From Augochlora pura (taxonomy: Eukaryota; Arthropoda; Insecta; Hymenoptera; Halictidae), in the NCBI RefSeq assembly GCF_028453695.1, contig NC_135774.1:31930001-31994000 (forward strand): a stretch of 64,000 bases of DNA. The letters run 5' to 3'. Below, piece by piece: positions 46,401-59,529 of the stretch (its first letter is position 1; every line of letters begins with the position of its first letter). A program made the position numbers and the translations under genes. Under the pieces are notes generated by a model. The model was not told where the DNA came from. It did not search any database and saw nothing but the letters and a program-made list of their open reading frames with translations.

Positions 46401-49400
46401 CGTCCCGGGTCCCATGTCAAACAATCGGTCGTGGAAACGGTTGCCAGGGACCTCGAGTCCCAGCGATCGCGACCCTTCGTCTACCAACGCGGATCAATAC
46501 GCAACCCCGGGAGTTCTTCGGCGCAAAGTAAGACACTGAAACGACCTCCTGCAAGAATCGGCAAGGTTCCCTGCCGCGTACGCGTCGCCGCTTCGCCCAA
46601 CAATCGCGGTCGCCAGCTTTTCGTACATCGACGAATCTTAATTTAATTCTCAATACATATTTCTTTGGAAACAAATCCATCTTCCACACCCATTTAGAAA
46701 ACTGAAACTATAAAAAGTAAAAGTTTTGGAACCTCGACGCAACGACTCTCTCTCTCTCTCTTCGAGCCCATCGCTTTACAATTTCTTCGAACATTTATAT
46801 TCGTATTTCTAAACGCAAAATCTACATGTTGCCGGTCCTACGGCAAGCAGCGCGTCGCGAGCTGCCGCCTTCCAATAGCAAACATTACGATACTATTTAT
46901 TTTCGTCGAGAATTGCACAGGCGGATGCGCGTAACGCGATTAGCTCACATTGTGACGCGACTATACATTGTAGTGCAGTGGTCGGATTTACGAGGTCGAG
47001 GGAATTGGTTCGTACCACGATCACGTATTCGGATCTATTTGTTTGGTCACGCGATTGTGACAGGATGCGTCTTTCGCCCGGTCAGTGGTGCAGATAAGTC
47101 GCTGAGATGAAACTATCCAATCCTAGAGCTCGCGTTCGAGTACCGAGTATCGAGTACCGATAAAGCATCCAGCGATATTCGCAACGAGAAGATACGAGCA
47201 CGACGCGACGATACGAGAGAACACATAAGTGTTGCTCGGTTGAACAAATCGCGATCGACGAACAATGAGACAGTTTATGCTGGCAATTAGGAAGCGTGCG
47301 CTTCGAGGAAACGCGGCGCGTGCCACCGTACGCGTTGCTCGTCAAATTCCACAGTGATTTCGCAATCGATATCGAGTGGTTCCACGTGGAGCATTCGGTA
47401 GACGGTTTGCGGAGTCATCGAGAAAATCAGGTCCGAGGTCTGACTGCAAATTATAATGAACCACGTGTCGCGTCCCGTCGCGTCGCGTCGCGTCGCGGAA
47501 CAAAAGAGCTGCAAAAATTGCGCTACTCTATATTATACGGAGAGTAGAAAACTTAGTTTGAAGAAATTCATTTCAGATTCGACGGATGCTAGATAAGTAG
47601 GACGCATAATGTGCCTCGAATAACTATTAATTTCGTTGAACGCGTCACCGATTATACATATCACTGACGCAAAAGTAGCACCTGCATATAAAATCGAATA
47701 AAGTTACGCGATCTGCCGAAAGTCGATCGCGATAATTTAGTCCGGTACTCGCTGTACGAGGGTGGCCGAACGACGCGTTTACACCGCATAGGTATGTAGT
47801 TGTGCGTTTGACAATTGCGATTCTCTAGGAATACGCGCAGAACATTTGGAGAAAATACCGCGTTACCGCGCGCTCCTTTTTCCTTAAACTTGAACCATCG
47901 ATTGTACGTGGCTAGCTAGCGTGTGCTAGCCAGAAGCGAGGCGAGCGTAGCGGTACTCGAGCTACTCCGTATCCACTTATTTCGTCACGTTTGGCCGTGA
48001 CGCGCGTTGCGGCTGATTCCATTCGTTAAACTCCTGTCCCCGAGAAAGTGAATTTCCCGGAATCCCGGTGACTACGTGACCGATCGAACGAGCCACAATT
48101 ATCGCGCACGATCTACTATGTTCCCATCGAGTTCGATTCGCTCGGAATAATTCGTACACAATTGTACGCGATTTCGTGGATCTTAGAAAAAAAATTCAAA
48201 CGCTATACTGCATATATTATTTATTGGATAATCGTTGAAAATAATAGACGTCGCGTGTCTTATAGTGGAAGCGTCACTTAGTTGTGCGAAACGCGATTCA
48301 TTTAAATACGAATCTCGCGCTGCAAAACGCGCACCGGACGGTGGAGAATTTCCATCGATTTCCATGGGAAAGTCTACGTTTCGCCGGCCAAGTTGCCAAC
48401 GACGTGACAGCGGACAATCGATCCGTCATAATTTCCGCGACGACTCGAGCTGTCATCGTTTATTATTGAAAATAATTTCATTTGGTTCGAAACGTCGCTG
48501 CGAATCTACGAACGAGAAAGAATCCGACAGAAGCAGAGACGAAGAGGACGATAACCGAGCACGAAACACGACATTGTTAGACGACGAACTGTCAAAACTG
48601 CGGCCGCGACCGGCGTGCCACTGAAAGACGAAAGGCGAGTAAAGCTGGGCGTACCTTGTTCAATTGAGGGTTCTTGAGATGATCCATGCCGCGTATCATG
48701 CCGGCGCACAAGGCGTCGCCGTTTCCTCGGCTGCCAAGCTGATCCCTCTCGAGACTCGACATGCTCGAAGATTTCCCGTTGCAGACTGACTGACTACTGA
48801 CGAAGATCCTGCAAACGACGGGCACCGTTTAAGCCTGACGGGGAAAAATGTCGGTACGGCAGAACGGAACGTGGCGGTGTCCGCGTCGTGACTGTCGGCC
48901 GAAGGTGAGGTTAGGGGCGCGGGGTGTTGCGTCGTCGTCGTCGTCGTCGCCTATCAAACGCATGAAGCAACAGCGAACTTTGTCTTTCCTTTATTCGGCG
49001 AGATTCGAATGGCAACTCGGCTCGCGGAGGCGGCTCGCGAATTGATAAACCGATAGGACAATTAATATTTTACATAACGGATGCCTCCGTCGGTGGGGCG
49101 ACCGATCGATGACTCGTCGCGCGGGGATGTTTGCGCGCTCTGCCGAATCGTACGTTGCGATTACCAGCGCGAAACAATCGGCCTTATCTTCGTTTGCCTG
49201 AAAACAATTTTTTATCGCTGTCGGAGACGATGGCGCGAACCGCGTTTGTTACGCTACTGGCTGGCTGGCTGGCTGCGATTACGGTGCAAGTGCAAGCGCG
49301 AGCGCGCAGTCGCGCGCCGTCGCCCGTCGCTACCCGTCGCAACTCGTCGCAACACATCGGACGACTAATACATATTTCATCCGATCATGAATGAATAAAG

Positions 49401-50161
49401 CATCCGTGCACGTACACGCGTGGCCGATAGTGAGAATTTTGTAGAGCCGGTCGCCGACGCTGCAACATTGATTTTGCCTGAAACGATATCGATCGGAGAG
49501 AACGAGCCCCATCTTACAAATTTCCGAAGAACGGAGTTATAGTTCGAGTTTGAGCGACTTGGAACGCGAACCTTTATTTCTATCTAAAGAATATACGATA
49601 AACGATACTTTTGCCGCCGTTCGGTTGTTCGAAAAGACGTTTCGCGTCGGCTAGTAGAATTTCTCTAGGCTACTTTGTTCGTACCGTGGAGCCGAGGGAG
49701 GGGGTTAATTAATTCGAAAGAGATTGTTCGTATCGTATCGCAAGTTCGAAGAAACAAACAGCAGACAGCCCGTCTGCTGCAGATTAACGGAAGCTTTACC
49801 GACCGAGATAAAACATGTTTTCACCGCTTGTATTTTGACGACGATAATCTGTTTGGAAGTCTTACCGCGATCGAAGTCGACCAAGTTGGCTGACTCGAGG
49901 CCGTGACCGCGCGGTTATATACGATTCGCGTGTTCCTTCGGTTACGTAGATATTATTATTCCGAAAGAATTGCCGACGTATTGCTTCGTGTTTAATTAAA
50001 TCGCTCGCTGCAGGTAATTCGCCGGTTTACCTGGGGCGCAGTTGGTCGCACAACAAGGTGCGAGGTTCAAGGTCTTCCCTAGCAGAACGAAACTGACTCG
50101 AGCGACGGAAAGCCGAAACGGATTGATGGCCGAACCGCTTCAGGAAACGTCTCGAGGACAT
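40426..50161 (-). CDS. Men: NADP-dependent malic enzyme
   Basis: Exons on the - strand: 50161-50031, 48808-48655, 42723-42565, 42489-42127, 41902-41591, 41382-41014, 40917-40623, 40541-40426. All phases agree. From the ATG at 50161 the product is 632 residues; from the internal Met of MSSLERDQL (second exon) it is 573, the usual cytosolic size. It converts malate and NADP+ to pyruvate, CO2 and NADPH, supplying reducing power for lipid synthesis and redox defence. Marks: GMDHLKNPQLNKGMAFTIEE, catalytic Tyr in VYTPTVGLACQ, metal site QFEDFGN, DDIQGTASV, dinucleotide site FQGAGE, and FALSNPTSKAECTAEEAY and IFASGSPFPPV near the end. The first exon encodes MSSRRFLKRFGHQSV and further Arg/Ser, no acidic residue in the first 28, like a mitochondrial presequence. 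Introns at 42490-42564 and 40918-41013 are stopless multiples of three. A 5.9 kb intron separates the second and third exons. Confidence 0.96.
42724..48654 (-). other. Men intron 2 (5.9 kb)
   Basis: No supported gene. Several open frames of 100-170 codons exist on both strands (for example + 46137-46646), but they overlap one another in GC-rich patches, lack splice support and match no family. A (CT)n run lies near 46747 and a CGTCG repeat near 47468-47500. Confidence 0.6.
47466..47501. repeat. CGTCG pentanucleotide repeat
   Basis: About six CGTCG/CGTCC units in the Men intron. Confidence 0.8.
48809..50030 (-). other. Men intron 1 with possible internal promoter
   Basis: This 1.2 kb intron separates the presequence exon from the exon holding the cytosolic-form Met. 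It includes a GC/CpG-rich part with a (CGT)n run (48931-48950), so a promoter for a cytosolic-only transcript could lie here; none can be shown from sequence. Confidence 0.4.
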
Positions 50162-53100
50162 GATCGCGATTTTGTCGAGTAACGTCGCTCGGCCGATACG
50201 ACATCGCTCGATAAACTGTTGCCACCATCGTTCCAAACCGAGTTTAACAACGCGAGATTACTCTGTTACGGTTACGTCATGCCGATAAGTCACTAGATAC
50301 GCGTTCACGTGGTATCAGGCGTGCAACATCGAACGAACTCGCACCACCAGACAATTTGACACTTTTCGGACCAGAAGAGTCCTAAAAGACGTTGTCGCTG
50401 CGTCGATACTCGTTCTCGGAAGAATTCGAAACCACCTACTATGAATTATGGTACGAAATAATATATGTAGAAGGGATACCAACGTTGGAGCTATAAAACG
50501 GTCGATGTACGCTATACCTGAGACACTACTACCTTCTACGTTCTTTAGTTTTCTTTCGAAGAAAGAAAGTATCTTGCAACGATGTCGACGTTATCAGCAG
50601 TCGTTGTGCAACATACGTTTACGGATTTACATAGCGCTCGAACGATATTAATATTAACGCCGAGCGTCCCTTATTAAATTTCATGATACACGTTCGATGT
50701 AGAAAAAACTACGATAATGTAATCGTGAGACTTTTTAACGATTTCACCGTCCACCGAGCAAAACTTTAAACTTTTTCTCTTCGCGCGTGTCGTACGATGG
50801 TACACAGATCACAGGTCAGTAACCTGTTATCATCGTATGATCATTGCTGGAAATAAACACGGCGGCGTCGCGAAATTTCCACCGAGCTGGCAAATGCGTC
50901 GAATGCTGTCTGCCGCCTGCTAACCGATAACTGCTGACACCGGCCCGAAACGAAAGAGAACGCGAACATTTTCGCGGTTCAAGGTGAACGCGAAACGCTT
51001 TCTTAACAAACGATTCTTTATTTCTGCTTCCTGTTCGCGCACAACCAACAGGAAACGGAAGCTATTTCACGGAGGTTAGATAATACGAGTCATTGCGCGT
51101 TTCTCAGTATTTTGTTCGCACGTATACGCGCGACTGTCGCAAAATGAGATCGTAAAGTATACGCGTTCGATATTTGATTTCGGTGCACGGTATGGAGAGG
51201 GTACGCGTTTATAATTTCAAATTTGACGCGCTACGCGCATTTTATTTGGCGCGAATCAACTATAGGTATACCTCGTTTCGGCGCATTGGAATTCTCTTCG
51301 GTATAGTAGATTGCGACAATGAAACGATAAGGGACATATGAAAGAGTGCGACTTCTGACGGTCCCAAAATTTTATAACGTTTCCTACTCAAATATCGAGT
51401 ATTCGAATGGAATTGTAGTTTTTCGTTTCATCGAGAAATGTTGCATAATTCTCAGTTATCAACGAAACTATCGTTTTACTCGATCGCAAATAAATTGCAC
51501 TGTCCAATTTGCAGACACTAGAAAATGGGAATATTAAAGTTTCCCCTATTAACTGATCTATCTGTTACGACACAACGCAAACGTTCCGTGAAATGCAGCA
51601 AGCAGCGAATGCTACGATTGCGCAAAGTCGACGGTTTACAAAATAAGAAGCAACGAGAATACGATTATTCCTTTAAATGGTTTTGCGCGTTGTTTACTCG
51701 AGAGCCCGAGGTGCGCGAAATGAATTCGGTAATCACCGAGTTAAGCAAAGTGCAACAGTTCGCGGTATCTTTGTTTCGTCGAAAGTGTCGGAGACGAAAA
51801 CGACTCGGAGAAAAGGAAAGGAACAACGTTGTACAGTAAATTTTTTTCCAATCGTTCCTCGGCTTCTAAACGAGAATGAACAATTTGGGCACGAGAAGGT
51901 ACCCTCCTCCTTTTTCAAGATGTCCATTTTTGTTTACAAGATGAAGCCGAATTGGAAAGGATTTCGTGAAATCATCTGCGGTGAGATAAGAATATTTGCA
52001 GGTAATAGAATCTGTAGGTTCGATTCGTTTCAAAGTCGGTTCCATAGTCGGAAATGCTCGAACATCGATGCGAGAAATCGAACGTGCGTCGACCAATGTC
52101 CATGCTTAGTTCACCGAAGCAAAGTTCGAACAAAGCCTGAAGAAGGTGCACCGCGTTACTAATTTAGAAGTTCGCCACTTACAACTTGCGAGTTCGTTGT
52201 TTGTTACAGATATCCTTTGACTGCGGGCTACCCATTGCGAGCGAAATAAGTGTAGTCGAACGAGAAAACTCCTGAGAAACTTTAGTTCATAATTGAATGG
52301 AAACTACAGGACCCGATTTCGGGGAAGCGATGCAGCACACTGTGTCGCGCACGGAGACGAAACAATACAGATACCCCGTGGTTCGGTATATGTACGTACA
52401 TATAAATCGATCCTTCCGATCGCGAGCAGATCGCAAACCTGACTGAGGCGCGCACGAACCAACCAAAGAATACGTACCGCTGCCAGTTTAACGAAACACC
52501 GTGCTGGTAGAAATCGGCCTTAAGGCCGACGTTTTTGGGGCAGAAAGCGATTTCGATCTCAAGGAAAAAGCCGTGTAATTGTGCAATAAAACGGCCCGCT
52601 ATGAAAAGTGAACGTTACGATTCGGCTCCATAAATAAATCACCGGTGTTTCCATCCATCTATCTCTCTGTTTCCAGCACCGTCAAGTTCAATTGAGCCAA
52701 GCAGTTTCGCGTTAACGAGACGAGACCAGACGAGACGACACGAGACGTCTTAATTGATGAGCGTCTTTTGGCTTGTTACGGATTCGCAATTCACTGACCA
52801 GCAGACAAAATTCTACTTATCTGGATGTGCGAAGAATATCATTTTGGAATCATACAGCCGATAGAAAGCGTCGAATTCTGATACCTGGAGTTGAAACTAC
52901 CACCCGCTGCGAACGCTTTCCTCTTTTTTAACATACAATTGCTTCGGAATGGACGATTCGCCTAAAATTGAAACACCCGAGACATCATTAGCGAAACAAC
53001 TGAGAACTGCTTGATAGATCTCCTAGTTGGCTGCCGTAGCTGTCGGTAAAATGATTTAATAATTTCGTTTGGGATTGTAGGAAACGATTATTTAGATTTC

Positions 53101-53819
53101 CTTAGTAGAACGCGATAATTGAACATTATCTATCGATGGGTGGTGTTAGCCATCGGTGAAGAAACGTATCGTGTTTTACCGTTTCCAAAGCATACGTATC
53201 TAGCGAAATAGGTGCGGGCGAAGGAGGGTTCGTTCACCTCTCGACGGCGATGTTTTCATCCCCCGTAATCGGGAAACTAATAGAAAAGATATCCGATATT
53301 CCCATAGAGGTCGCGCGAGTCTAACTTCGAGGGAATAAAACGGAGTATCGTTATCGGGTAATGCTCGTTAATAGAATGATTCGGTGGATTACTATGGCGC
53401 GTGCGAAGGTCGTCATCGGGCGTTTAACGACACGCTTATCGAATGATACTATACAGACATTTCGCGCACGATTCGTCGACTACGAATGTTTACACCGAAA
53501 GAGGTAATGCGAAGCTTGATTAACTTTTCGGAACTGCGATATCGAGCTGTACGGTTCAATTGTAACTCACTCTCTTCCGAAACTTCCAGCGATCCGCGTC
53601 CTGCTCGAGATTCCCGGACATCCGAGTCTACCGAGGAATACAATGTTTAAGATTCGCGTGATTACTACCGAATTGGCGACTTACTTTGCGCAATCCATCG
53701 TTAGAATTTTCTAAACGACGCGACAGCGTCAAAGATACGACATTAGCTATCAATGTTTTGTTTTCGTGATTTTAAATGACGGTGTACTACCCTAGTCGTA
53801 TACTGATTGGAATAACTAT

Positions 53820-53865
53820 ATAATAATAATAATAATAATAACAATAACAATAACAACAACAACTC
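53820..53865. repeat. (TAA)n / (CAA)n microsatellite
   Basis: AATAAT units passing into AACAAT and AACAAC units. Confidence 0.9.
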
Positions 53866-55523
53866 GTAAAATAAAATTGCAAAATTTTTCAAAATTATAT
53901 TTTTCAATTAGAATACTTTTTACGCTGCTTTAACTTGTTCGAGCAACGTGTGACCTTAAACGAACGAACGGTTATGGATTCGAATGTAATTCATTGGACT
54001 CGTTTACCTTTTAGAAATGCCAACTAGTTACCAGTATACATTTAATGGTAGCACTGGCACCGGTACACCGAGCAGTCGGTCGGCTCTTTTTTCTAGGAAC
54101 TTTAAACAGTTCCTGCACAGATCGTGGAGCAGGAGGTGTACGTAGTTGAATTAAATTAGATCAATGATAACTGAAAACTTTAATATTCTCCAATTACCAC
54201 ATTTATTTGACTCAGATTAGATTGCGAGCTCGTTCGAACATATTCTGCATATAATAGTCTCATTAATGGAGCGATATCTACGAAAGTAAGCCACGCTGAA
54301 TGTTCACTTTCACCTCTGTGTCGATAATTGCTTATTAACCGCGCAATGAGCCCACATAGTGAAAGTCGAGGCTGTTTATAAAACGCACCTCTCCTATTTT
54401 AGTTTCGCTAATATTTCACTTACGTTTCGTCCAGTAGTTCCACCTATTCTTTCTAACCAGAATACCGTACAGTCGCTGCTGTAATTTTTTCAAACGGAGC
54501 ATTTGCTTTCCATTTCAGTGTTTTCTTCTAATTCTAATCAAACATAAATTGTACAACCATTTTTCATTTTTTAATACTCTCTTCGAATGAAATTAAAGGC
54601 TAGTAAATCTTTCATTGTATTTTTTTTCTCACAGCCATCATTTTGGCAGGCCGATTCTGTTGCGCTGGAGGACACAAGTATTCCTACTACCAACGACTTT
54701 TGAAGCGGATGTTGTCAAATAAATATTGCCAAATGTTTCAATGTTTTATGAAAAAGTATTTATTTCGACTGAGTTTTTTTTAAAGGTCACATATAAAAAC
54801 AAGGATTCGGACCAGAACAAATAATTCTGAATTTGAATCACTTTGCAGAAACTGTACTACAGGAGGTTTGCTTAGATTTATTTTCTTTATTATACAACCG
54901 CCCAATGTTGTAGCCTTATAACAAATGATGAAATGACCTAGTTAATAGTAAATCAAGGACCTACATAAACTATGAGTCGTTTAATATAGTTCTACGTCGT
55001 ATCTTGCGTTTTTGTCTGTGTTTCGGTTGTAGTGGACGACCTATCGTCGCTACTAATTTCAAAAACTATTGACTCGTCATTATTAGATGATTCTACCAAT
55101 CCAGTAAATATTGTTTATACCTATAAGATAGCACATGATTGCACAACCTGTTAGATCCAATAGTGCACCATTTTAAAATGAGTTTATTAAGTATATACTT
55201 CCGTGTGTTCTTCATCATCTTCTTCTTCTCCTTATTGTACTCTTTCCTTTTGCTTATTACAATAAACTATAAGTTCTTTCCTCAAATCTTTAGCCATTTC
55301 AGGAACTACGCTAGCTTCCAAAGGTAACAAAGATTTTGTCACGCTACAGCTATATCTACAGAATCAATAGTAAAAATACTATTTAATAAAACAATAGTTT
55401 TGTTGAATACAGTTTTGATGAATTTAAAAATCAATTTTAATATAAATACGCACATATTAATCACAATTGAAGTTCCTTAGCTCAGACTTACGTGTTATAC
55501 ACATAAACTTTAAGCACAAACTA

Positions 55524-55730
55524 AGTGGCTTTATAGAAATTTCGTACTCCCGTTCTGCGACCTTCGACGACAATGTAAGCAGATTCAAAACGTAAACATT
55601 TGTGAGTGAGTGGCGTATAGATCTCTACTCAGTAGTCAGTACACAATGTTACAGATATTTGAAAAGTAGCAAATTTCTCTATATTTTTTAAAAATACACC
55701 AAAATGTAGGTGGCCTTATAGAAATTTCGT
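55524..55730 (+). repeat. 22 bp direct repeat, two copies
   Basis: AGTGGCTTTATAGAAATTTC (55524-) and AGGTGGCCTTATAGAAATTT (55708-) share a core of 15 identical bases, TTATAGAAATTTCGT, about 185 bp apart. The spacer has no frame. It could be a remnant of a mobile element or a regulatory repeat. Confidence 0.5.
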
Positions 55731-55738
55731 GCAGTGCA

Positions 55739-55747
55739 GCGCCATCT
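55739..55747 (-). promoter_or_regulatory. CTCF-like core site AGATGGCGC
   Basis: Exact match on the - strand to the insect CTCF core AGRKGGCGC, with the flank GCTAGATGGCGCTG. It may form a pair with the site at 56406. Confidence 0.25.
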
Positions 55748-56405
55748 AGCGTCTCTCCCATAAAGCTGTGATCAAACTGTTCTCGGCCATATGATCGCTG
55801 GAAATCTGAGCCATAGGGCAAGGAAATAGTAGTAGTATGGAGAAGTAATGAAGCTTCTTTCGAGATCTGTACAGCGGCAATCGGTGGACATAAACGTTAG
55901 CATTATTAAAAAGTTTCGCCAAATTATCGACAATCGATTTTGGTTTACATTGTCGGAGTTTTGTTGCTGAAACAACTCCTCCTGGTAAATAGTCAGATAT
56001 ACTAAATTTATTAATGTATCAATACATGCTTGATAGAATTAATAATTGCTTAATGTAATTAATATGCAGCCAATCAGAAGTTATTCACTTTCTAGACAAT
56101 ACGTGCTTCTGGTTCTCGACACTCGAAGCGCCAACGTTGTCGACAGAAGCTGCGCCATCACACCTGTTCGATCGAACGCGTGGTTGGAATCCAGTGGTCA
56201 ATTATTTACATTTTGAAGCAGTGAATTTAAATGTTGCAATCAGATAGTAACAAAATATCAAAGCCATCATATATGCGTTGGTTCCCCATCTGTGAACAAG
56301 TTCTGTCACTTTCATAGGATATAGGATAAGATTAAATATTGCTATACTAATGACTAGTTACATTTACATTTAATCTAGTTACATTTAACTTAATTTAGTT
56401 ATGCT

Positions 56406-56414
56406 AGGTGGCGC
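56406..56414 (+). promoter_or_regulatory. CTCF-like core site AGGTGGCGC
   Basis: Second match to AGRKGGCGC, 660 bp from the first and on the opposite strand, in the gap between Men and the right-hand gene group. Confidence 0.25.
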
Positions 56415-58082
56415 GTCGATCTTACCGCTACACTTGCTTCACGGTTCCTTTTGTGATCATTAAGATCATGCACGCAACCAACTCGGTGGCTGCTGCTGGT
56501 GTTCTTATCATCTATGGATGTATACAATATGCTATACATTATACGTGTTATATGATGTATAGAGTACATAACGTAGCACGTGCATACATATTAATAAATA
56601 GATCATGACAAAATGAATAGTGTTTTATATGTTCTTTTTATGGAGCAAAGAAACGTGGAACTATTGTTCTTGCTGCAGTAGTGAATCGTATAAATCTATA
56701 TTGCACGCTAGTCAATTTCTTTAATTTGCTTTCCCCAAAGGTTATATTTCCTTTCATACTACCAATTAAAATCACAATTACAGTTCAAAGAAAGCTTGAT
56801 AAAGATAAAGTATATACTTCGAGAGGTCGCAATAGATCACACGGTACATATTCATTTGCTGTAACTTCGATGGCGGTAGGAATTCTTCATTTGCCTCTGT
56901 AGTTTTGTAGTATGTAAATAACTGTAGTTCTGTAGTATAATTAAATGAAAACTAGGTAGATATATACGTGTAGTTATGCATTTTCAAAGAAAAAGCGAGA
57001 ACTCGAGGGAAAAACGTGACAGTCGTGATGACATAGACCGGGTTGAGTGGGGAAGAAGGAGGAACGGTGGGACGATTGTAAAATGTAACTATATACATAC
57101 ACAGTGTATACAACGCATGACGTATGCGTATTCGTATTCGTATTTGGCTTCGTCAACGACAAACTGACCGAACTGACGATCGTGTAAGCCGTAAGCGTTC
57201 GACCAAGCGAATCGACAGTTATGATCGATCGGCATAAATTGGATCACGCAAGTCCACGCACAAACTTTATATCGATGAACTCGAGCCGATCGATTTTGAC
57301 CAATAATATTTGAACAATGTGTAATTATGTTATAAAAGAAGAAACGCGACAATATCGAAGGTAAAAAAAATATTTATCGTATGACTCGCATCGATCACCA
57401 AACCTGACTCTTCGATCTAGATGTAAATGTGTTTTCTTACATATTCAAATGATCAATTTACATTTTATATGGATGATACCTGCAAATAACGTAATCGTTT
57501 CTTTCCCTAGATATCAATAAGTGATCGAATCGTCTATGCGTTGCGGTATTTACTGGAAGCAAAAGTAGACGCGAGAACAACACAGCACTTAGTATTTAAT
57601 GTCTCGACAAATCATATAGTTTCTTTCTCGTGTTTTCAATCATTTGTCACTACGATCGAGCTCTCCTTTTCGTAAAATGTAAGTTGATAACTGCCTCTAG
57701 AACTTTTCAATTGCCAAAATCTGATCAGAGTAACGTGTCATGTTCTTTTCTGCTTCGAATTAATAAGATTGTTGGAACGAAACGGTAATCGGAGTATTAA
57801 TTCCGTTCCTCTCAGTCTTTCGGAATCGAAGGATCGATTGTAGGAAAAGGGCGTCGACAGATACGTATAATCTTCTTCGAAACGGAAAACACATACATTT
57901 CAACGGGAAAGTAAGTTTCTCACGGTAAAATAATACTACTTCTACTAGATGTACACACGTTACTTTTCTTTCGACGGCGATCTATTTGCCTAACCACATT
58001 GATTTGCGTCGGTGTCTTTTGTCCATTGTGATTCAGGCTTAAACCGGCCTCCTTTTCTGATGCGCAACGTTTTATTATAAAG

Positions 58083-59529
58083 ATGTCTTTAATCGCACAA
58101 ACGAATAAATGGACTCCAAAATTAATAATAATGTTTCAATTAACTGTTTGGACTGTCGTTGGGATTATACTTCTCCGTAAAGGTGTAAAATCCTTGCGCG
58201 ATATTCAGGATACGCTACGAAACGACACTGCCGATACACAGGTTTGATATTTCTATCGATCATCAAATTATCAAATATGTAATTCGTTTAAAGGCTCGCT
58301 TACACTACTCGTGTGTGCGTAGGAGGTACATACTGGAGAGAATATTAGTTAACGAAAACATACATACGTATATATATTGGTATGCGTTCATATTGTATGT
58401 ACACATGTGTATACAGGTATTGTACATGCATGCAGTCACATAGTACATGTATACGTGTACAGTATACAGCGGATTGCATTAGAGTAACGTACACTTGCCT
58501 ATTTATCGAGTTTTCGCAATTATACAATAGGTTTCCATAAATAAGAAATCTTTTTAAGCACCGTGCATCGAAAATCGGAACTTTGAAAAAAGAAATAACG
58601 TGTCAAAAAAGAAAAAAAATTGATTGGCGTTCCTTCAAGCTTCTTACTTGCTTTTTGGTTTTTACTTACTTTTACTTGGTTTTTTATGCACGTACATATG
58701 TAGATGCATGCATACCACAATGTATGTATACATAATATACAACACATATGTGGGTAGTGTATCTCAGCGAAATACAAATAAATTGGCAAAAGATTCGGGT
58801 ACACTGTTTTCGCAGGAAAGGATCGCAAGGCGGAACGAAAAAGATTTGATCCAAGAGTCAAGTATTACAGAAAATCGTCATCGAATAGTCGAGATTGCAG
58901 CTCGACAGAGTGACATCCCGGTGGATCGCAACAGTTCTGAAGCTTTTAAACAGAACGGAATATGGTCGTCGCGTAAATCATATGCATCTTATCAAGCAAA
59001 CAATATCGCTATCAAAAAGCGAATTACAATTGATCGTAAACAAGACCCTCGAGGCATCCGCGCGATACAATCTTTGACAGTGCGTGCTTCTAACGAGGAC
59101 AAAGAGGAACAAGCGAAAAATAAAACAGAAAGTGTCATTCACGATGTAACCACGTTCGATACAACAAACCTTTATGACAGAAACGAGAACGCATTGTTTC
59201 AACTGAAACATTCTGGTTCTACTAATTTCAGTAGGTTAACGAACATCGACAACATTGATCACAAATTACAACGTGCTCCAGTAAATCGAATCGGCGTGGC
59301 TGTTGCTATAACAATGCTGGCGATTGGTGTTGTCATGTTACTTTTAGGTCCTCTTATCGTTATTCTTCGGGCTTACAGCGACAGAAGACGGTCCACACAA
59401 ATCTTTCTAAAATCAAGATGTCACACCGACCGACCACCTACTTACGAAGAAGTAGTCTTAATGGATCAAGCACCCAGATATTCGACACTTCAACTAGACA
59501 CGATTCTTGAATCTTCTCCCACTTACTGA
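58083..59529 (+). CDS. Uncharacterised two-helix membrane protein with PPxY motif
   Basis: Two exons, 58083-58241 and 58816-59529, joined in phase 0, giving 290 residues. I do not recognise the family. Residues about 14-31 (LIIMFQLTVWTVVGIILL) form a first membrane helix; residues about 212-237 (GVAVAITMLAIGVVMLLLGP and onward) a second, followed by the basic RAYSDRRR. The 180-residue stretch between is hydrophilic with three or four N-glycosylation sequons (NDT, NSS, NKT, NFS), suggesting a lumenal or extracellular loop with both ends in the cytosol. The C-terminal tail has RPPTYEEV (PPTY at 260-263) and a last SPTY. PPxY binds WW domains such as those of Nedd4 ligases, so this could be an adaptor or cargo of that system, as NDFIP or Commissureless are. 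That role is inferred. The intron donor GTTTGA is weak but no other junction keeps the frame. Confidence 0.78.

Larger units (their letters stand above)
50237..58082. other. Intergenic region, no supported gene
   Basis: About 7.8 kb between the 5' end of Men (- strand) and the PPxY membrane-protein gene (+ strand). The right half is clearly AT-rich. It contains a (TAA)/(CAA) microsatellite, a 22 bp direct repeat and two CTCF-like sites. A terminal-exon-like segment after an acceptor at 54639 was considered and not accepted. Confidence 0.55.

Noticed and set aside
46137..46646. 169-codon + strand open frame in the Men intron
   Set aside because: Very basic, no family resemblance, overlapped by open frames on the other strand in a GC-rich patch; typical of composition-driven frames.
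54640..54800. Terminal-exon-like segment after a TTTTTTTCTCACAG acceptor
   Set aside because: No upstream exon could be matched in phase and neither open frame resembles a known protein.
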